The translations under genes and the position numbers were made by a program. The notes under the pieces are model-generated. The model did not search any database, was not told where the DNA came from, and was given only the letters and a program-made list of their open reading frames with translations. This document shows, in pieces, positions 61,825 through 64,000 of a stretch of DNA of 64,000 bases. The DNA is from JAWKSY01 sp041402125. Lineage in GTDB: Bacteria; Planctomycetota; GCA-002687715; DRQF01. The stretch lies in assembly GCA_041402125.1 (NCBI GenBank), contig JAWKSY010000012.1:1-64000 (forward strand), given 5' to 3'. The first letter of the stretch is position 1. Every line of letters begins with the position of its first letter.

Positions 61825-64000
61825 ATGATGAGATTCCTGACCGCATTCGTCCTCGGGGCCTTCTCGTTGCCACTCGCGGGCCAGGGAACCCTCGAGATCT
61901 TGGCCCAGGAGGGAGGTTGCGCTGCCGGCTCCGCCTTCGGCAGCGTCGTCGTCGATCTCGGGGACCTCGACGGGGACGGGGCCCGAGAGTTCGCGGTCTC
62001 GGCCCCGGATGGGAGCGCCGTCGCGAGCAACGCGGGCACGGTATGGATCTACAGCCTCTCGACGTCCGGGGTCCGGTTCATCCACCGCATCGAGGGCGAC
62101 CAGGCATCCCTCAATTTCGGGCGTGGGGTCGCCCCGGCCGGCGATGTCGACGGCGACGGAATACGCGATGTCTGGGTGAGCCGAACCGGATTCGGGGCGG
62201 GGGGTGGCTTCGGAGGAGACGTTCTCTTGATCTCCGGGGCGCACATCATGGCCAATCCGGCTCCCTCCGGAACAGGGCACTGTACCGGGACCGCGCCGGA
62301 TCCCTGGGTGACCCTCATCGGAGCGACGCCGCCCGCGTCCGGCTCCCCCTGTCTCTTCCGCTTCGAGACGACGGAGTCGAACTCGCGATTCGGCTGGGCG
62401 ATCGATGCGGATGCCGATCTCAATGCCGACTTCATCTCGGACCTTCTCGTCGGAGCGATCGATGAGACCAGCGGCGGGGCTGCGAACGGAGCCGTCTGGG
62501 TGCTCTCGGGAGGTTGGGTGCGATCCCGGATCAACGGCGCCGGCACTCTGGTCGAGCTCCTCGATCCCGTCGCCCCGACCAGTGCGGGGGTCATCCTTCG
62601 GATCGTCGGCCCGCCGCCGACGACGGGCGTCGCGGAGTTCGGACTCCCTCGGTTCGTGGGCGACATCGATGCGGATGGCGTCGAGGACTTCGCCATCCAA
62701 GATTACACGCAGGAGTTACTCTCGGTCTACTCGGGTGCGACGCGGGTGCTCATCAAGCGCTTTGCGGGCGACACATCCCAAGTGCCGACGCCGCGATTCG
62801 GTTTCTCGTTCACCGGGGTCGGCGATCTGAATGGCGACGGCTTCGGCGAGATTGCGGTGGGTGCCCCCGGCGACGCGCCGACGGCCGAGGGAGACGTCTG
62901 GATCCTCGACGGTCTGAAGACCTGCGACAACAGCTCCGGGTTCGGCCCCTTCGTTATTCCCGATCCCGAGACCATCGTCGGAACTCCCGCGCCGACGGCC
63001 TCGGTCCCCGTTTTCCGCTACATCGCCGGATCCGCGCTCGGGGCACCTTTCGGGGACGACCTCGCGACTCGTTTCGGCTACGCGTTGTCCTCCGGTGACT
63101 TCGACGGGGACGGGACGAACGACCTGCTCGTGGGGTCGCTCAGCGTGCCCGTCGGCTTCAACCGAGGTCTGATCGTCGGCTTCTCCGGAGCGACGTTCCA
63201 GGAGCTCTTCCGCCGTGAGGGTGATGATGACTTCGACGCTCTCGGCATCAGCGTCGCGGCCATCGATGACGGCAACGGAAATGGCCGGGCCGAGCTGATT
63301 GCGACGGCACCGTCGGATGATCTTGGCGGCGTGGACTTCGGGTCCGTCACCGTGGCCGAGCTTCTCGTGACGGAATTGAGTGATGTCGCGGTGATCGAAG
63401 CGAAGCAGGGCGGGAGTGCGGGCGCACAGTTCGGCTGGGACCTCGCGACCATCGGCGACGTCAACGGCGACGGCGTGGGTGACTACGCCGTCGGCTCTCG
63501 ATTCGCGGGATTCCGCGGTCCGGGTTCGGGTCGAGTCTCCGTCTACGACGGTGCCGACGACTCGCTTCTTCATCATTTCGACGGTGCCGGTGGAGGCGAC
63601 GAGATCGGACGGCAGGTGTCGCGACTCGGTGATGTCGACGGAGACGGGTTCGTTGACTTCGTGATCGCCTCGCGGGTCGTGGATACGGGGGCCGGATTCG
63701 ACACGGGCGCGACGTACGTGATTTCCGGTGCCTACGTTCAACAGCACCTCGGCGGGACGACGGTCCTGTCGAACATGGCCCTTTCCGGAGCCGAGATTCA
63801 CGTCTTCCTGGGAGTCGCAGCAAACGTCGGGATCGGCTCCAAGGTCAATCCGATCGGCGATCTCGATTCAGATGGCCTCGAGGATCTCGCCATTGCGAGC
63901 GTCGCCGGAGCGGGAGGGGTCGGAGAGGTCTTCGTGATCAGTGCGTCGTTCCTCGGCGCCAACCCCGGAGGAGTCTCGACCCTCACGTCGGCTCACCCCG
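61825..64000 (+). CDS. Secreted FG-GAP (integrin-alpha-like) repeat protein, partial
   Basis: ATG 61825 (or 61828) starts a signal peptide (MRFLTAFVLGAFSLPLAGQG); the frame stays open to base 64000, about 725 codons, so the C-terminus is missing. The protein repeats the Ca2+-binding FG-GAP unit: DLGDLDGDGAREFAVSAPDG, GDVDGDGIRDVWVS, GDLNGDGFGEIAVGAPGDA, GDFDGDGTNDLLVGS, GDVNGDGVGDYAVGS, GDVDGDGFVDFVIAS, GDLDSDGLEDLAIAS. Such proteins form seven-bladed propellers and are very abundant in Planctomycetota as exported proteins of unknown function. No catalytic motif seen. Confidence 0.92.
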   Translation, partial: MMRFLTAFVLGAFSLPLAGQGTLEILAQEGGCAAGSAFGSVVVDLGDLDGDGAREFAVSAPDGSAVASNAGTVWIYSLSTSGVRFIHRIEGDQASLNFGRGVAPAGDVDGDGIRDVWVSRTGFGAGGGFGGDVLLISGAHIMANPAPSGTGHCTGTAPDPWVTLIGATPPASGSPCLFRFETTESNSRFGWAIDADADLNADFISDLLVGAIDETSGGAANGAVWVLSGGWVRSRINGAGTLVELLDPVAPTSAGVILRIVGPPPTTGVAEFGLPRFVGDIDADGVEDFAIQDYTQELLSVYSGATRVLIKRFAGDTSQVPTPRFGFSFTGVGDLNGDGFGEIAVGAPGDAPTAEGDVWILDGLKTCDNSSGFGPFVIPDPETIVGTPAPTASVPVFRYIAGSALGAPFGDDLATRFGYALSSGDFDGDGTNDLLVGSLSVPVGFNRGLIVGFSGATFQELFRREGDDDFDALGISVAAIDDGNGNGRAELIATAPSDDLGGVDFGSVTVAELLVTELSDVAVIEAKQGGSAGAQFGWDLATIGDVNGDGVGDYAVGSRFAGFRGPGSGRVSVYDGADDSLLHHFDGAGGGDEIGRQVSRLGDVDGDGFVDFVIASRVVDTGAGFDTGATYVISGAYVQQHLGGTTVLSNMALSGAEIHVFLGVAANVGIGSKVNPIGDLDSDGLEDLAIASVAGAGGVGEVFVISASFLGANPGGVSTLTSAHP

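Overview
The window is a high-GC bacterial segment with seven serine/threonine protein kinase loci, most of them fused to C-terminal SUMF1-like or beta-propeller domains. It also carries a large secreted FG-GAP repeat protein and secreted catalytic and propeller proteins. That combination of kinase and SUMF1 expansion, ECF-type sigma factor and FG-GAP protein is most typical of Planctomycetota or a related PVC/deep-branching lineage. This is an inference from gene content; there is no rRNA or marker gene to confirm it, and I saw no tRNA, rRNA, CRISPR array or insertion sequence.

The core (about 7.1-32.5 kb) is a nearly complete non-flagellar type III secretion system (T3SS). Its gene order closely mirrors the Yersinia ysc operons: small E-like gene, needle-like F candidate, TPR G-like gene, a gene in the H position, I, J, K, L, then N, O, P, and after an inserted regulatory block Q, FliO-like, R, S, T, U, a DUF1521 autocleavage protein, an unknown protein, and V. 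Between P and Q sit a small membrane protein, an ECF-type sigma factor, a transmembrane kinase on the opposite strand, an FHA-coiled-coil protein and an FHA-TM-serine-protease protein. I infer phospho-dependent control or a modified inner-membrane ring. No secretin (SctC), canonical SctD, gatekeeper or recognised translocator is visible in the window. Several T3SS genes (sctL, sctR, the H-position gene) are interrupted only by apparent single-base deletions, at least two of them in homopolymers, so consensus error is as likely as inactivation.

Left of the T3SS (1-7 kb) lie a truncated kinase-SUMF1 gene, a candidate secreted protein, and a zone of densely frame-broken genes that includes a recognisable FliA-like sigma factor and a glycine-zipper protein. 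Right of the T3SS (32.5-62 kb) is an accessory region: lower-GC orphan genes, an EEP-family hydrolase, two large kinase-SUMF1 genes, a dual-specificity-phosphatase-like gene with an in-frame TAG, a duplicated secreted propeller protein, a GDSL/CE6-like esterase, a two-gene 2-oxoadipate/D-2-hydroxyglutarate catabolic unit (hglS-like plus FAD dehydrogenase), a WD40-like kinase, an AbiE abortive-infection pair, a chimeric kinase pseudogene, an Mrr-type restriction endonuclease and another kinase-SUMF1 gene. The window ends inside a long FG-GAP repeat protein. The genes at both window edges are truncated and are read directly from the sequence.
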